The notes below the pieces were generated by a model that searched no databases, had not been told where the DNA came from, and saw only the letters and a list, made by a program, of their open reading frames with translations. Positions 1-8,859 of a stretch of DNA of 64,000 nt are shown in pieces. A program made the translations under genes and the position numbers. Each line of letters opens with the position of its first letter. Positions within the stretch are counted from its first letter, which is position 1. The stretch is taken from contig NZ_JOAN01000017.1 of assembly GCF_000718555.1 (NCBI RefSeq), positions 62,001 to 126,000 on the forward strand, read 5' to 3'. Source of the stretch: Micromonospora chokoriensis (GTDB lineage Bacteria; Actinomycetota; Actinomycetes; Mycobacteriales; Micromonosporaceae).

Positions 1-23
1 GGTCTTGCTAGCGGTGCCGACGC

Positions 24-311
24 TCAGTCGGCCAGCTCACGGGAGTCGCTGGTCTCGAAGACCACCAACTCGGTGAGCTTGACGCGCAGCCGCTCGCGCA
101 GCTGGTCCGGCGCGGTCTCGTTGCCGCAGCAGCGAGCCACCAGCGCTCGTACCTCCTGCTCGAGGCCGTACTCGCGCAGGCAGGGCCCGCACTCGTCCAG
201 GTGGTGCCGGATCAGCGAGCGGCGCTCGTCGGCGCACTCCAGATCCAGGTAGAGATACACCTCCGCGAGCACTTCGCGGCAGTCCGTCTCGTGCGGCTCC
301 CCACAGCTCAC
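24..311 (-). CDS. rsrA: RsrA-type zinc anti-sigma factor (mycothiol system)
   Basis: Redox-sensing anti-sigma factor of 95 aa that would hold the adjacent sigma factor SigR in the cytoplasm and release it on disulfide stress. I chose the GTG at 311, one base after the sigR stop. With that start the cysteines fall at 3, 11, 41, 44, 61 and 62 and the histidine at 37, which matches the numbering I recall for Streptomyces coelicolor RsrA. The ZAS core H-x3-C-x2-C is H37/C41/C44. The Streptomyces C31 is absent; a cysteine lies at 26 instead. An upstream in-frame start would add about 29 residues that overlap sigR and do not look conserved. Cotranscribed with sigR, so it should be induced by the factor it inhibits. 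Confidence 0.93.
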   Translation of the reverse strand: MSCGEPHETDCREVLAEVYLYLDLECADERRSLIRHHLDECGPCLREYGLEQEVRALVARCCGNETAPDQLRERLRVKLTELVVFETSDSRELAD

Positions 312-312
312 G

Positions 313-1140
313 TCACACCTCCCGGCTGGCAGCGGCGGCGGTCGAGCCCTTCGAGGTGCGGGCCGCACTGAAGCCCCGCTCACCCGCGTAGCGCTCAAGC
401 AGCTTGCGCAGATTACGACGGCCGCGGTGCAAACGCGACATCACGGTGCCGATCGGCGTGCCCATGATGTCCGCGACCTCCTTGTAGGAGAAGCCCTCGA
501 CATCGGTGAGGTAGACAGCCAGGCGGAACTCCTCCGGCAACTGCTGGAGGGCTTCCTTGACGTCGCTGTCCGGCAGCCGGTCCAGTGCCTCCGTCTCGGC
601 GGAGCGCAACCCGCTGGAGGTGTGCGACTCGGCCTCGGCGAGCTGCCAGTCGGTGATCTCCTCGGTGGGCGCCTGGATCGGCTGGCGCTGCCGCTTGCGG
701 TAGGAGTTGATGTAGGTGTTGGTCAGGATCCGGTAGAGCCAGGCCTTCAGGTTCGTGCCCTGCTCGAACTGGTGGAAGGCCGCGTAGGCCTTCAGGTAGG
801 TCTCCTGGACCAGGTCCTCGGCATCCGCCGGGTTACGCGTCATCCGCAGCCCAGCAGCGTAGAGCTGATCGACGAATGGCATCGCGTCCCGCTCGAATCG
901 GGCCCTGCGCTCGTCCGTCTTCTCGGTGGTCAACCGCACATCCCCTCGCGTCGGATGCTTTCCCGCCGAGGATACGCGCACGGACCTGCCCGTAGATTCA
1001 CTTCCGGCTGGTGTGCCCGTGCTCACCGCACCCAACCCGCCCGAACCCGCCGTCACGGGCCACTCCGGGCCATCCAGTAGCCGCTTCAGCTGCCGGGCGT
1101 CACGTTCGTCCTGTTCCAGGCTTTGTGTCTCGGTTGGCAC
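313..1140 (-). CDS. sigR: ECF sigma factor SigR/SigH family, with long N-terminal isoform
   Basis: Sigma factor for thiol-oxidative stress. Region 2 ([18 protein letters not shown]) and region 4 with its helix-turn-helix ([20 protein letters not shown]) are intact. The frame opens at a GTG at 1140 preceded by GAGGGGGG at 6 bases, an excellent ribosome-binding site, giving 275 aa. The usual family length corresponds to internal starts at GTG 939 (208 aa) or TTG 933, which have their own GAGGGG. The first 67 residues are low in conserved motifs and resemble the N-terminal extension of the unstable sigma-R-prime isoform known in Streptomyces. Both isoforms are therefore likely. rsrA follows one base after the stop. 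A matching autoregulatory promoter lies just upstream. Confidence 0.92.
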   Translation of the reverse strand: MPTETQSLEQDERDARQLKRLLDGPEWPVTAGSGGLGAVSTGTPAGSESTGRSVRVSSAGKHPTRGDVRLTTEKTDERRARFERDAMPFVDQLYAAGLRMTRNPADAEDLVQETYLKAYAAFHQFEQGTNLKAWLYRILTNTYINSYRKRQRQPIQAPTEEITDWQLAEAESHTSSGLRSAETEALDRLPDSDVKEALQQLPEEFRLAVYLTDVEGFSYKEVADIMGTPIGTVMSRLHRGRRNLRKLLERYAGERGFSAARTSKGSTAAAASREV

Positions 1141-1178
1141 CGGTCACCCCCCTCGCAGAAAAGTCGTCCGGGGGTAGT

Positions 1179-1205
1179 AACGCGAGATGACCACTGGGGC
1201 ATTCC
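1179..1205 (-). promoter_or_regulatory. SigR-type autoregulatory promoter of sigR
   Basis: On the minus strand GGAAT (1205-1201) is followed by exactly 19 bases and GTT (1181-1179), the consensus known for sigma-R/sigma-H promoters. Transcription would start near 1172 and reach the GTG at 1140 with its strong ribosome-binding site, so this promoter would favour the long isoform. The rest of the 1141-1375 intergenic region shows no gene. Confidence 0.75.
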
Positions 1206-1375
1206 GGCCGGCCCTCCCGTTCCTGGTCCCGGCCCCGACGGCGGCCGGCGCTGGGACCAGGAAGGGCCTGGGAGGACTGGCGTCACCGGACCGAATCGGG
1301 CCGGCGGCACCATCGGATGCAACGACCCGCGCCCAGCACCGGAAACGGTCGACCGGGCGAGCCGGCCGCGACGGA

Positions 1376-2023
1376 TCAGTCGGCCGCCCAGCCCTGGGCG
1401 GAGAGCCAGTCCCGCACGGCGGCCGCTGTCCCGGCCGGATCCCGGCGTAGATCGTGCGTCTCACCCGGACGGCTCACCACCTGCACGGCCGGCCCCGGCT
1501 CCGGCGTCCCGAACGGGTCCCGGTCGCCGTTGACGACAAGTGTCGGCAGGCCAGTGGCCAGTTCGGCGGCCCGCGAGCGTTCCGGACGCCCGGGCGGGTG
1601 CAGCGGGAAGGCCAACGCGAGCACGCCGACCGCACCCACCGCACGGGCCGTCCGGCAGGCCACCCGGGCGCCACTGGAACGCCCGCCGACCACCACCGCC
1701 GGCACGTCGGCGTGCCGGTCACGCAGCACGGCGAGCACCGCTGCCCAGGCTTCGTCGAGGTGACCTGCCGGTGCCGGCGCGCGTCGACCGGCGACCCGGT
1801 AGGGCTGGGTCACCCGGACCACCACCAGGCCGGCCGCGACCGACGCGTCCCGGACCGCGAGCAGGTCGGGCGCGTCGACGCTGCCGCCCGCACCGTGCCC
1901 GAGGACGAGCAGGGCGACGGCCGGGCCAACCGGCAGGTCAGTGTCGATCCGCGCCGGACCGCGCGGGGTGTCGATCTCGTTGCAGGACGGCACCGACCCA
2001 TTCTGCGCCGCCGGACCGGGCAC
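1376..2023 (-). CDS. Alpha/beta hydrolase, KANL3/Tex30-like family
   Basis: Predicted cytoplasmic alpha/beta-hydrolase of 215 aa. An early strand-turn LVLGHGAGG gives the oxyanion-type loop. The nucleophile elbow is GGRSSGAR (Ser in the middle), the acid is probably the Asp in NGDRDPFG, and the base the His in GETHDL near the C terminus. This order and short length fit the KANL3/Tex30 group rather than lipases. The substrate is unknown. Translation starts at GTG 2023. It follows the Wbl gene on the same strand with about 20 bases between them, so the two may be cotranscribed. No signal peptide or membrane segment is seen. Confidence 0.75.
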   Translation of the reverse strand: MPGPAAQNGSVPSCNEIDTPRGPARIDTDLPVGPAVALLVLGHGAGGSVDAPDLLAVRDASVAAGLVVVRVTQPYRVAGRRAPAPAGHLDEAWAAVLAVLRDRHADVPAVVVGGRSSGARVACRTARAVGAVGVLALAFPLHPPGRPERSRAAELATGLPTLVVNGDRDPFGTPEPGPAVQVVSRPGETHDLRRDPAGTAAAVRDWLSAQGWAAD

Positions 2024-2044
2024 GGGTGCGAACCGGGCCGCCGA

Positions 2045-2437
2045 TCAGCTCAGCGGGACCAGGGCGAGCAGGCGATCTCGCACCGGCGGGCCGGCGTCGT
2101 CGATGGCGTCCGGGTCGGGCTCGACCTCGCCCCGCCAGGCGACCAGCATCGCCCGTCGTTCGCGCGGTGTGGTGCCGCCCCACACGCCATGGCAGTCACC
2201 GACGTCGAGAGCCCAGGCCAGGCAGGACCCCTGCACGTCACAACTGCGGCACAGCGCGACGGCGGCGTCCGCCGGCTCGTTCGGTGCTGGAAAGAATGTC
2301 TCCGGATCGACGCTCTGGCAGGTGCCTCTGGTGCGCCACGCGTCGTCCTGTCGCCGGTCCCGCACCGCCTTGAGCAGTCGCGGATCTCGCTGCGCCGCAG
2401 CCACCTCGTGCGGACGCGGCATACGTGCCCGTGTCAT
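2045..2437 (-). CDS. WhiB-family (Wbl) iron-sulfur transcription factor
   Basis: Wbl protein of 130 aa. The four iron-sulfur ligands are one Cys in GTCQSVDPETFFP and the C-x2-C-x5-C set CRSCDVQGSC, followed by the beta-turn GVWGG that contacts sigma factor region 4 in this family. I chose ATG 2437, which has GGGAGG seven bases upstream; the frame stays open further upstream without a better start. The C-terminal tail is acidic and ends without an AT-hook, so this is not WhiB7. I cannot assign it to a numbered WhiB subgroup. It is separated from sigR-rsrA by the hydrolase gene, a neighbourhood that in mycobacteria also holds a whiB gene. Confidence 0.88.
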   Translation of the reverse strand: MTRARMPRPHEVAAAQRDPRLLKAVRDRRQDDAWRTRGTCQSVDPETFFPAPNEPADAAVALCRSCDVQGSCLAWALDVGDCHGVWGGTTPRERRAMLVAWRGEVEPDPDAIDDAGPPVRDRLLALVPLS

Positions 2438-2631
2438 CCACCCACCTCCCCCGTGGGACCGGCAAAATCGGTGGACGTCGTCCGCCCCGTGCGAATCGAC
2501 AGCCACTACCGGCGCTGTGTTCTATCGCACTTCACGACACGGGGACAAGGGTCTGCCGGGAACATGACTGAACAGCTAGGCGACGAATCGCGCGGAACCC
2601 TGGCAAATCGGTGCCCGACGATGCGCCGGGC

Positions 2632-3336
2632 TCAGAACAGGGTCAACTTCTGCGTTGTCGGCGTCGACGCCACCCGCGCGGTCAAATGCGGCCCGTCGTT
2701 GCGCACGTCGCCCACCGCCGCACCCACCGGGCGGATTTCCAACCCCGCCAACTGCTCCGCCGACGCCGGGGTGAGCAGCCGCCCCGGCTCGTCGGTCGAC
2801 GCCAGCCACGACGACCACCGCTCGGGTGGCAGCAGCACCGGCATCCGGTCGTGCACCTCGGCCAGTTCGCCGAGCGCCGCGGTGGTCAGCACGCTGAAGG
2901 TGAGCCGGGCGTCGGCACCGGACTCCCAGAGCGACCAGATGCCGGCCAGCGCGAGCACCGAGCCGTCCCGGGGAGTCATGAAGTACGCCTGTCGCCCGCC
3001 GTCGGGCCGACGGACCCACTCGTACCAGCCGTCGGCCGGGACCAGGCAGCGGCGACGGGAGAAGGACCCGGCGTACGCCCGGCTGGTGGCCACCGTCTCC
3101 GCCCGCGCGTTGATCATGCGGGCGGCCCCGGAGGCGGACCGGGACCAGTGCGGCAGCAGCCCCCAGCGACCGACACAGAGGCTGCGGTGCCCCTCCGGGC
3201 TGACCCGGACCAGCGGCACCGGGTCGGTCGGCGCGACGTTGTGATCAGCGCGGACCGAGCCGTCGGAGTCGTCGGACGACTCGAACAGCGCGCTCAGCTC
3301 GCCGGAGCTCCGGGTCGTCGCGTACCTGCCGCACAT
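2632..3336 (-). CDS. SRAP-domain abasic-site DNA-protein crosslink protein (YedK/HMCES family)
   Basis: Protein of 234 aa that in this family covalently traps abasic sites in single-stranded DNA through the N-terminal cysteine. The start MCGRY at ATG 3336 is diagnostic: Cys2 becomes the N terminus after Met removal. Other family landmarks are the NVAPTDPVPLV segment (Asn ligand), INARAET, PADGWYEW with its Glu, and VHDRMPVLL with its His. The length is normal. The gene is divergent from aroA, with about 100 bases between starts. It belongs to the repair-rich content of the window together with uvrD2 and adnAB. Longer in-frame openings upstream run over aroA and are artefacts. Confidence 0.93.
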   Translation of the reverse strand: MCGRYATTRSSGELSALFESSDDSDGSVRADHNVAPTDPVPLVRVSPEGHRSLCVGRWGLLPHWSRSASGAARMINARAETVATSRAYAGSFSRRRCLVPADGWYEWVRRPDGGRQAYFMTPRDGSVLALAGIWSLWESGADARLTFSVLTTAALGELAEVHDRMPVLLPPERWSSWLASTDEPGRLLTPASAEQLAGLEIRPVGAAVGDVRNDGPHLTARVASTPTTQKLTLF

Positions 3337-3439
3337 GGGGCACACGCTAACGCGTCGGAGGCCCGGTCGGCTGTCCCGCCAACCGGGAGTACGAACGCCG
3401 GGCACCACCGCCCACCGGCTGACACGGCAGAATGTAACC

Positions 3440-4741
3440 GTGGGGAACCTGACCGCGACCCGGCCGCCACAGCCGTGGACCGCACCGACCGCATCCGACC
3501 CGGTGGCGGCGACGCTGCGCCTACCCGGTTCCAAATCGATGACCGCCCGCGCCCTGGTGCTCAGCGCGCTGGCCGCCGGCCCGTCGACACTGGCCGGGCC
3601 GTTACGCGCCCGCGACACCGAGTTGATGGCCGCCGGCCTGCGGGCGATGGGTGCGCACGTCTCGATCAGCGACGACGAGCGCTGGCTGGTCCGACCGCAC
3701 CCACTTGTCGGCCCCGCGCACGTCGACGTGGGCCTGGCCGGCACCGTGATGCGGTTCGCGCCGCCGGTGGCGGGCCTGGCCGACGGGCAGGTCACCTTCG
3801 ACGGTGACCCGCACGCCCGCACCCGGCCGCTCGGCCCGCTGATCGGCGCGCTGCGCTCGCTGGGCGTCCGGATCGACGTCACCGGCACCGGCAGCCTGCC
3901 GCTGACCGTGCTCGGCACCGGGCGGGTCACCGGCGGCGAGGTGGTGATCGACGCGTCCGCCTCCAGTCAGCTCGTCTCCGGGTTGCTGCTGGCCGCCCCA
4001 CGCTTCGACCGGGGTGTCGTGGTGCGCCACGTCGGCCCGCCGGTGCCCTCCGCGCCGCACCTCCGGATGACGGTGCAGATGCTGCGCGCCGCTGGCGCGG
4101 CCGTCGACGACACCACCCCCGACGTGTGGACCGTCGAGCCAGGCCCGCTCACCGGCCGCGGCTGGGAGATCGAGCCGGACCTCTCCGGCGCGGTGCCGTT
4201 CTTCGCCGCCGCCCTGGTCACCGGCGGCGAGGTGACCCTGCAAGGCTGGCCGCACAGCAGCGCGCAGCCGGTCGAGCAACTCCGCTCGCTGCTGCAACAG
4301 ATGGGCGGCGAGGTCACCCTCTCCACCAACGGGCTGACCGTCCGGGGCACCGGCGTGGTGCACGGTCTGACCGCCGACCTCTCCGACGTCAGTGAGTTGA
4401 CCCCAGCGCTGACCGCACTGGCCATGCTGGCCGACTCACCGTCGGTCTTCACCGGCATCGGGCACATCCGTGGCCACGAGACCGACCGGCTTACCGCGCT
4501 GACGCGCGAGTTCACCGCGCTCGGGGCGGACGTCACCGAAGCACCGGACGGGCTGGAGATCCGGCCCCGACCGCTGCGCGGCGGGGTCTTCCGCACCTAC
4601 CACGACCACCGGATGGCACACGCCGCAGCGGTGACGGGGCTCGCCGTGCCCGGCATCGAGGTGGACGACGTGGGGTGTACCTCCAAGACCATGCCCGAGT
4701 TCCCGGCACTATGGTCAGCGATGGTGACCGGCAAGAGCTGA
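3440..4741 (+). CDS. aroA: 3-phosphoshikimate 1-carboxyvinyltransferase (EPSP synthase)
   Basis: Sixth step of the shikimate pathway: joins shikimate-3-phosphate and phosphoenolpyruvate to make EPSP. The 433-aa product carries LPGSKSMTARALVL near the N terminus, RDTELMAAGLRAMG, GLAGTVMRF, ASASSQLVSGLLLA and the C-terminal YHDHRMAHA block, the classical EPSP synthase landmarks in order. I chose GTG 3440 because the upstream in-frame stretch is arginine-rich and unlike the family. rsgA begins 19 bases after the stop and hisN follows, an order shared by many actinobacteria. Cytoplasmic. Confidence 0.95.
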   Translation: MGNLTATRPPQPWTAPTASDPVAATLRLPGSKSMTARALVLSALAAGPSTLAGPLRARDTELMAAGLRAMGAHVSISDDERWLVRPHPLVGPAHVDVGLAGTVMRFAPPVAGLADGQVTFDGDPHARTRPLGPLIGALRSLGVRIDVTGTGSLPLTVLGTGRVTGGEVVIDASASSQLVSGLLLAAPRFDRGVVVRHVGPPVPSAPHLRMTVQMLRAAGAAVDDTTPDVWTVEPGPLTGRGWEIEPDLSGAVPFFAAALVTGGEVTLQGWPHSSAQPVEQLRSLLQQMGGEVTLSTNGLTVRGTGVVHGLTADLSDVSELTPALTALAMLADSPSVFTGIGHIRGHETDRLTALTREFTALGADVTEAPDGLEIRPRPLRGGVFRTYHDHRMAHAAAVTGLAVPGIEVDDVGCTSKTMPEFPALWSAMVTGKS

Positions 4742-4760
4742 CGCGAGAAGAGGACAGGTC

Positions 4761-5873
4761 CTGGCGACCAAACGGCGGGAGTACGACGAGGACGACGTTC
4801 GGGTCCGACCCGGAAAGTCGTCGCGCCCGCGTACGCGCACCCGCCCGCAGCACGCCGACGCGGTCGACGGGTTCGTCATCGCCGTCGACCGGGGGCGCTA
4901 CCAGTGCGTGCTGTCCGGGGCCGAGCGCGGCGTGGTCGGTGCCGAGCTGCCCACGGTCACCGCCATGCGGGCCCGCGAGCTGGGCCGCAAGTCGGTGGTG
5001 GTCGGCGACCGGGTCAGCCTGGTCGGTGACACGTCCGGCGCGGAGGGCGCCCTCGCCCGCATCGTCCGGATCGCCGAGCGCCGCTCGGTGCTGCGACGCA
5101 CCGCCGACGACGACGAGACCACCGCCGAGGGTCGGCTGGAACGGGTGGTGGTGGCCAACGCAGACCAGTTGGTGATCGTCAGCGCGTTGTCCGACCCGCC
5201 GCCGCGCACCGGGTTCATCGACCGCTGCCTGGTGGCCGCGTACGACGCGGACGTCGAGCCACTGCTCTGCCTCACCAAGGCCGACCTGGCGGGGCCGGAG
5301 GAGGTGCTGGGCTACTACACCGAGCTGGAGCTGCCGTACGTGCTCAACCGCCCCGACTCCGACCTGGACGCGCTCCGTGCGCTGCTCAGCGGCAAGGTGT
5401 CAGTGCTGGTCGGGCACTCCGGGGTGGGCAAGTCGACGCTTGTCAACCGCCTCGTTCCGGACGCGCTGCGCGCGGTCGGCGTGGTCAGCGCGATCGGCCG
5501 GGGCCGGCACACGTCCACCAGCGCGGTGGCGCTGCGGCTGCCACCGGTGCCCGGGGTCGACACCGACCCGGGCTGGATCATCGACACCCCCGGGATCCGC
5601 AGCTTCGGGTTGGCGCACGTCTCGGCCGACAGCCTGCTGCACGGCTTCCCGGACCTGGTCGAGGGCACGGTCGACTGCCCGCCGAACTGCCCGCACACGA
5701 CCGACGAGGCCGACTGCGGGCTGGACGCCTGGGTGGCCGCCGGCAAGGCCGACCCGCGCCGGCTGGCGTCGTACCGCCGGTTGCTCGCCTCCCGTGCCGG
5801 CGAGGGTGACTCGCGCGGCGACAGCGACCAGCGCGGGCCTGGCGAGGGTGACCGGCGCGGGCCCGACGAGTGA
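4761..5873 (+). CDS. rsgA: Ribosome small-subunit-dependent GTPase RsgA, CTG start
   Basis: GTPase that assists late 30S maturation. Visible are the OB-fold N-domain (VDGFVIAVDRGRYQCVL), LTKADL as G4, the circularly permuted P-loop GHSGVGKSTLVNRL after it, IDTPGIRSF as G3, and the zinc region CPPNCPH...DCGLDAW. The ATG/GTG-type starts inside the frame (first at 4908) would delete the conserved DEDDVRVRPG and OB-fold strands. Upstream the frame is open only back to a TGA at 4725, and the only plausible initiator before the conserved N terminus is CTG 4761, with AGGACAGG close upstream. It sits 19 bases after aroA, so coupling is likely. Product 370 aa. Confidence 0.85.
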   Translation: MATKRREYDEDDVRVRPGKSSRPRTRTRPQHADAVDGFVIAVDRGRYQCVLSGAERGVVGAELPTVTAMRARELGRKSVVVGDRVSLVGDTSGAEGALARIVRIAERRSVLRRTADDDETTAEGRLERVVVANADQLVIVSALSDPPPRTGFIDRCLVAAYDADVEPLLCLTKADLAGPEEVLGYYTELELPYVLNRPDSDLDALRALLSGKVSVLVGHSGVGKSTLVNRLVPDALRAVGVVSAIGRGRHTSTSAVALRLPPVPGVDTDPGWIIDTPGIRSFGLAHVSADSLLHGFPDLVEGTVDCPPNCPHTTDEADCGLDAWVAAGKADPRRLASYRRLLASRAGEGDSRGDSDQRGPGEGDRRGPDE

Positions 5874-5901
5874 GCCGACGTGCGTGGGCTAGGTTGCCGG
5901 C

Positions 5902-6720
5902 ATGACCGGGTACGCCGACGACCTCGCTCTCGCCCACCTGCTCGCCGACCGGGCCGACGCCATCGCCACGGCCCGGTTCCGCGCGCTCGACCTGCGCGTC
6001 GAGGCGAAGCCCGACCTGACGCCGGTCTCCGACGCGGACACCGCCGTCGAGCGGGAGATCCGCGCCGTGCTGGCCGAGCACCGACCGGCCGACGGGCTGC
6101 TCGGCGAGGAGTACGGCGCGACGCCGTCCACCGACCCGAACGGCCGCCGGTGGATCATCGACCCGATCGACGGCACCAAGAACTTCGTCCGTGGCGTGCC
6201 GATCTGGGCCACCCTGATCGCGCTCTACGACGGCGACCGGCCAGCGGTCGGCGTGGTGTCCGCACCGGCGCTCGGCCGGCGTTGGTGGGCCAGCGCGGGC
6301 GCGGGCGCGTACGCCGGGCCGGGCCCTGCGGCCGGCGAGCGGATCGGCGTGTCCGCGGTGCGTGGGATCGCGGATGCCAGCTTCTGCTACTCGTCGCTGA
6401 ACGGGTGGGAGAGCGCCGGGCGGCTCGACGCGGTGCTCGACCTGATGCGGGGCAGCTGGCGCACCCGGGCGTACGGGGACTTCTACGGCTACATGCTGTT
6501 GGCCGAGGGGGCACTCGACGTGATGGCTGAGCCGGAGCTGTCCCTGTGGGACGTGGCGGCGCTGGTGCCGATCATCACGGAGGCGGGTGGCACGGTCACG
6601 GATCTGTCCGGTCGACCGGCGCCCTCCGGGTCCCCGGGCACCGACAGCAGCGTGGTGGCCACCAACGGTGTGCTGCACGCCGACATCCTCGCCCGGCTGG
6701 ATCGACCAGCCGAGCGCTGA
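5902..6720 (+). CDS. hisN: Histidinol-phosphatase, inositol-monophosphatase family
   Basis: Mg-dependent phosphatase of 272 aa, probably removing phosphate from histidinol phosphate in histidine synthesis. Motifs are LLGEEYG (metal-binding Glu pair), DPIDGTKNFVRG (signature DPxDGT with metal ligands) and LSLWDVAALVPIITEAGG (second metal site and fold signature). Its place after aroA and rsgA favours HisN over a generic inositol monophosphatase, since this order recurs in Streptomyces and relatives. Starts 28 bases after the rsgA stop at an ATG. No membrane segment. Confidence 0.85.
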   Translation: MTGYADDLALAHLLADRADAIATARFRALDLRVEAKPDLTPVSDADTAVEREIRAVLAEHRPADGLLGEEYGATPSTDPNGRRWIIDPIDGTKNFVRGVPIWATLIALYDGDRPAVGVVSAPALGRRWWASAGAGAYAGPGPAAGERIGVSAVRGIADASFCYSSLNGWESAGRLDAVLDLMRGSWRTRAYGDFYGYMLLAEGALDVMAEPELSLWDVAALVPIITEAGGTVTDLSGRPAPSGSPGTDSSVVATNGVLHADILARLDRPAER

Positions 6721-6746
6721 CCCCCGGCAACCTCTATCCTCGCCAA

Positions 6747-7634
6747 GTGGTCTCCTCTGGTTGGTGCTTCCTCGCGGCGATGATCGTCGCGTATGGCTTC
6801 GCCAACCTTCTCCAGTCGGTGGCGGCGGCCCGCACCACGGTCCACCACACCTTCGACCCGGGTCTGCTGCTGCGCCTCGCCGGGCACCGGACGTACCTGG
6901 TCGGCCTCGGCTGCCAGATCGGCGGCTTCGTGCTCGCGTTCCTGGCCCGGCGGGACCTGCCGCTGTTCCTCGTGCAGGCCAGCGTGGCAGCCGGGCTCGG
7001 GGTGACCGCCATCCTCGGCGTCCTGGTGTTGAAGTGGCGGCTACCGGCGGCCGAGGTGGTGCTGCTGGGCCTGCTCTTCGGGGGGATCACCGCGCTGGTG
7101 CTCTCCGCCCGGCCGGCACCGTCGAAGCAGCTCGGCACCGCCGGCTCGATCGCCCTGCTGGTGGCGCTCGGCGTCATCGCGGTGCTCGGTTTCTTCGCCG
7201 TTCGGCTGCACGGGGCACCAGGTTCGGTGGCCCTCGGCTCACTTGCCGGGCTGGCGTTCAGCTCGGCCGCGGTCGCCGCTCGGCCGCTGGCGTCCGCACC
7301 GTCCGCCGAGGCGTTCCTCGCCGACCCGCTGTTCTACCTGCTGATCGCCCACTCGGTCGTCGGTCAGCTGCTGCTCGGGCTGGCCATGCAGCGCGGCTCG
7401 ACCACCGCCGCGGTCGCCGCGATGGACGCCGCCGGTGCGGTGCCGGCCGCGATCGTCGGCCTGCTGCTGCTCAACGACAAGATCTGGCCGGGGCGGGAGT
7501 GGCTGGCCGCAGCCGGCTTCCTGGTCACCCTGGCCGCAGTGATCGGCCTGACCCGCTACGCCGAGCCGCAGCAGCAACGCTCGGTGGCACGCCGTCGAGA
7601 CCGCGCCATGGTCGGCGCCGGCCGGCCCGGCTGA
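6747..7634 (+). CDS. DMT/EamA-like integral membrane protein
   Basis: Membrane protein of 295 aa with about nine hydrophobic helices. The first begins right at the GTG start (VVSSGWCFLAAMIVAYGFANLLQ), so I place the start there rather than at the later ATG 6780. The last helix ends near GFLVTLAAVIGLT and is followed by a basic, glutamine-rich tail. The pattern of short helices with small residues and an acidic loop before helix 9 resembles drug/metabolite-type permeases, but substrate and direction cannot be told. The start is 26 bases after hisN on the same strand and the ribosome-binding site is weak, so expression may depend on readthrough. Confidence 0.7.
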   Translation: MVSSGWCFLAAMIVAYGFANLLQSVAAARTTVHHTFDPGLLLRLAGHRTYLVGLGCQIGGFVLAFLARRDLPLFLVQASVAAGLGVTAILGVLVLKWRLPAAEVVLLGLLFGGITALVLSARPAPSKQLGTAGSIALLVALGVIAVLGFFAVRLHGAPGSVALGSLAGLAFSSAAVAARPLASAPSAEAFLADPLFYLLIAHSVVGQLLLGLAMQRGSTTAAVAAMDAAGAVPAAIVGLLLLNDKIWPGREWLAAAGFLVTLAAVIGLTRYAEPQQQRSVARRRDRAMVGAGRPG

Positions 7635-7659
7635 CGAACCGCGCCGCCCGACACCTCCC

Positions 7660-8859
7660 TCAGGCCTCGACCGGCTTGCGGCGGCTCACCACCCGCTCGT
7701 AGAGGCGCTCCAACGCGCCAGCGGTGCGCTCCCACGTGTAGCTGCTGCGCACCCGGTCCACCGCAGCGTGCCCGTACGCGAACCGGCCGGCGTTGTCGCC
7801 GAGCAGCCGACGCAGCGAGACTCCGAGTGCCCGCACGTCACCGGGGGGCACCAGGCGGCCGGTGACCTCGTCGACGACGGCGTCCGCCAGGCCGCCCATC
7901 GCGTAGCCGATCACCGGCACTCCGCAGGCCATCGCCTCCAGCGAGACCCGCCCGGCCGAGGAGTAGTGCGGCGTGCAGGCGACCACGTCCGCCGACCGGT
8001 ACCAGGTGGCCATCTGGTCGTGCGGCACCGCACCGACGAGCCGTACCTGGTCGATGACGCCGACCTGCTCGGCAAGCTCACGCAGCCGTCGCGCCTCGGC
8101 GTGGTTGACCAGTTGGTCGGCCGGCGGCCCACCGGCGATCACCAGCTCGGCGTCACCGACCAGCCGCATCGCCCGGATCAGGTCCTCCTGGCCGTGCCCT
8201 GCGGCGAGCGAGCCCACCGACAGGATGCGGGGCCGCTGTTCGCGTGGCGCGGCCTCGCCGTCGGGATGGAACTGCTCGATGTCGACCCCGGCCGGCACCA
8301 ACGCGACCGAGCTGCGTTGCAGACCCATCCGGGTCAGCTCGTCGACCTCGTCGTTGGACTGGGCCACGGCGATGTCGACCGCCCGGGTCAGCGCGCGCTC
8401 CAGCGTGATCCGCTGCCCCGGCCCGTCGTAGTGGCCGCCCAGATGACGCAGCTGCTCGACCCCGAGCGAGTGGAACGTCTGCACCACCGGAATGTCGGTC
8501 TCCCGAACGGCGTGCGCGGCGGCCAGGCCACCGACCCAGTAGTGCCCGTGCACCACCTCGGGCCGCCAGGCACCCGACCACTCGTCAGCCAACCAGCGGC
8601 CGACCTCCGTGACGTACGGGATCAGCTCGGCGGTCGGTAGTGGGGTGGGCGGGCCGGCGGGCACCTGATGCACCTGGTAGCCGTCGACCTCCATCGTCGC
8701 CGGCAGCGCCGGGTCGTCCCGGCGGTCGTAGAGCCGCACGTCGTGGCCTCGACCGGCCAGCTCGGCGGCGACCCGCGCGATGTGCTGTCGGGTGCCGACC
8801 GGTGGGCCGTCGGCGTGGCGATAGGAACTGGCGTGCGCGCAGACGAGGCCGACGCGCAT
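7660..8859 (-). CDS. Family 4 glycosyltransferase
   Basis: GT-B glycosyltransferase of 399 aa with two Rossmann domains. The N-terminal acceptor domain opens with MRVGLVCAHASSYRHADGPP and includes EVVHGHYWVGG. The C-terminal nucleotide-sugar domain shows RILSVGSLAAGHGQEDLIRA, VRLVGAVPHDQM and the family E-x7-E block as SLEAMACGVPVIG...GGLADAVVD. MshA, the mycothiol glycosyltransferase, is in the same family, but MshA-specific residues cannot be confirmed here. It is convergent with the upstream membrane gene and divergent from the SDR gene. Donor and acceptor are unknown. Confidence 0.85.
   Translation of the reverse strand: MRVGLVCAHASSYRHADGPPVGTRQHIARVAAELAGRGHDVRLYDRRDDPALPATMEVDGYQVHQVPAGPPTPLPTAELIPYVTEVGRWLADEWSGAWRPEVVHGHYWVGGLAAAHAVRETDIPVVQTFHSLGVEQLRHLGGHYDGPGQRITLERALTRAVDIAVAQSNDEVDELTRMGLQRSSVALVPAGVDIEQFHPDGEAAPREQRPRILSVGSLAAGHGQEDLIRAMRLVGDAELVIAGGPPADQLVNHAEARRLRELAEQVGVIDQVRLVGAVPHDQMATWYRSADVVACTPHYSSAGRVSLEAMACGVPVIGYAMGGLADAVVDEVTGRLVPPGDVRALGVSLRRLLGDNAGRFAYGHAAVDRVRSSYTWERTAGALERLYERVVSRRKPVEA

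Noticed and set aside
3337..3930. N-terminal extension of the SRAP gene to 3930
   Set aside because: Family proteins must begin Met-Cys; the extension lies antisense over aroA.
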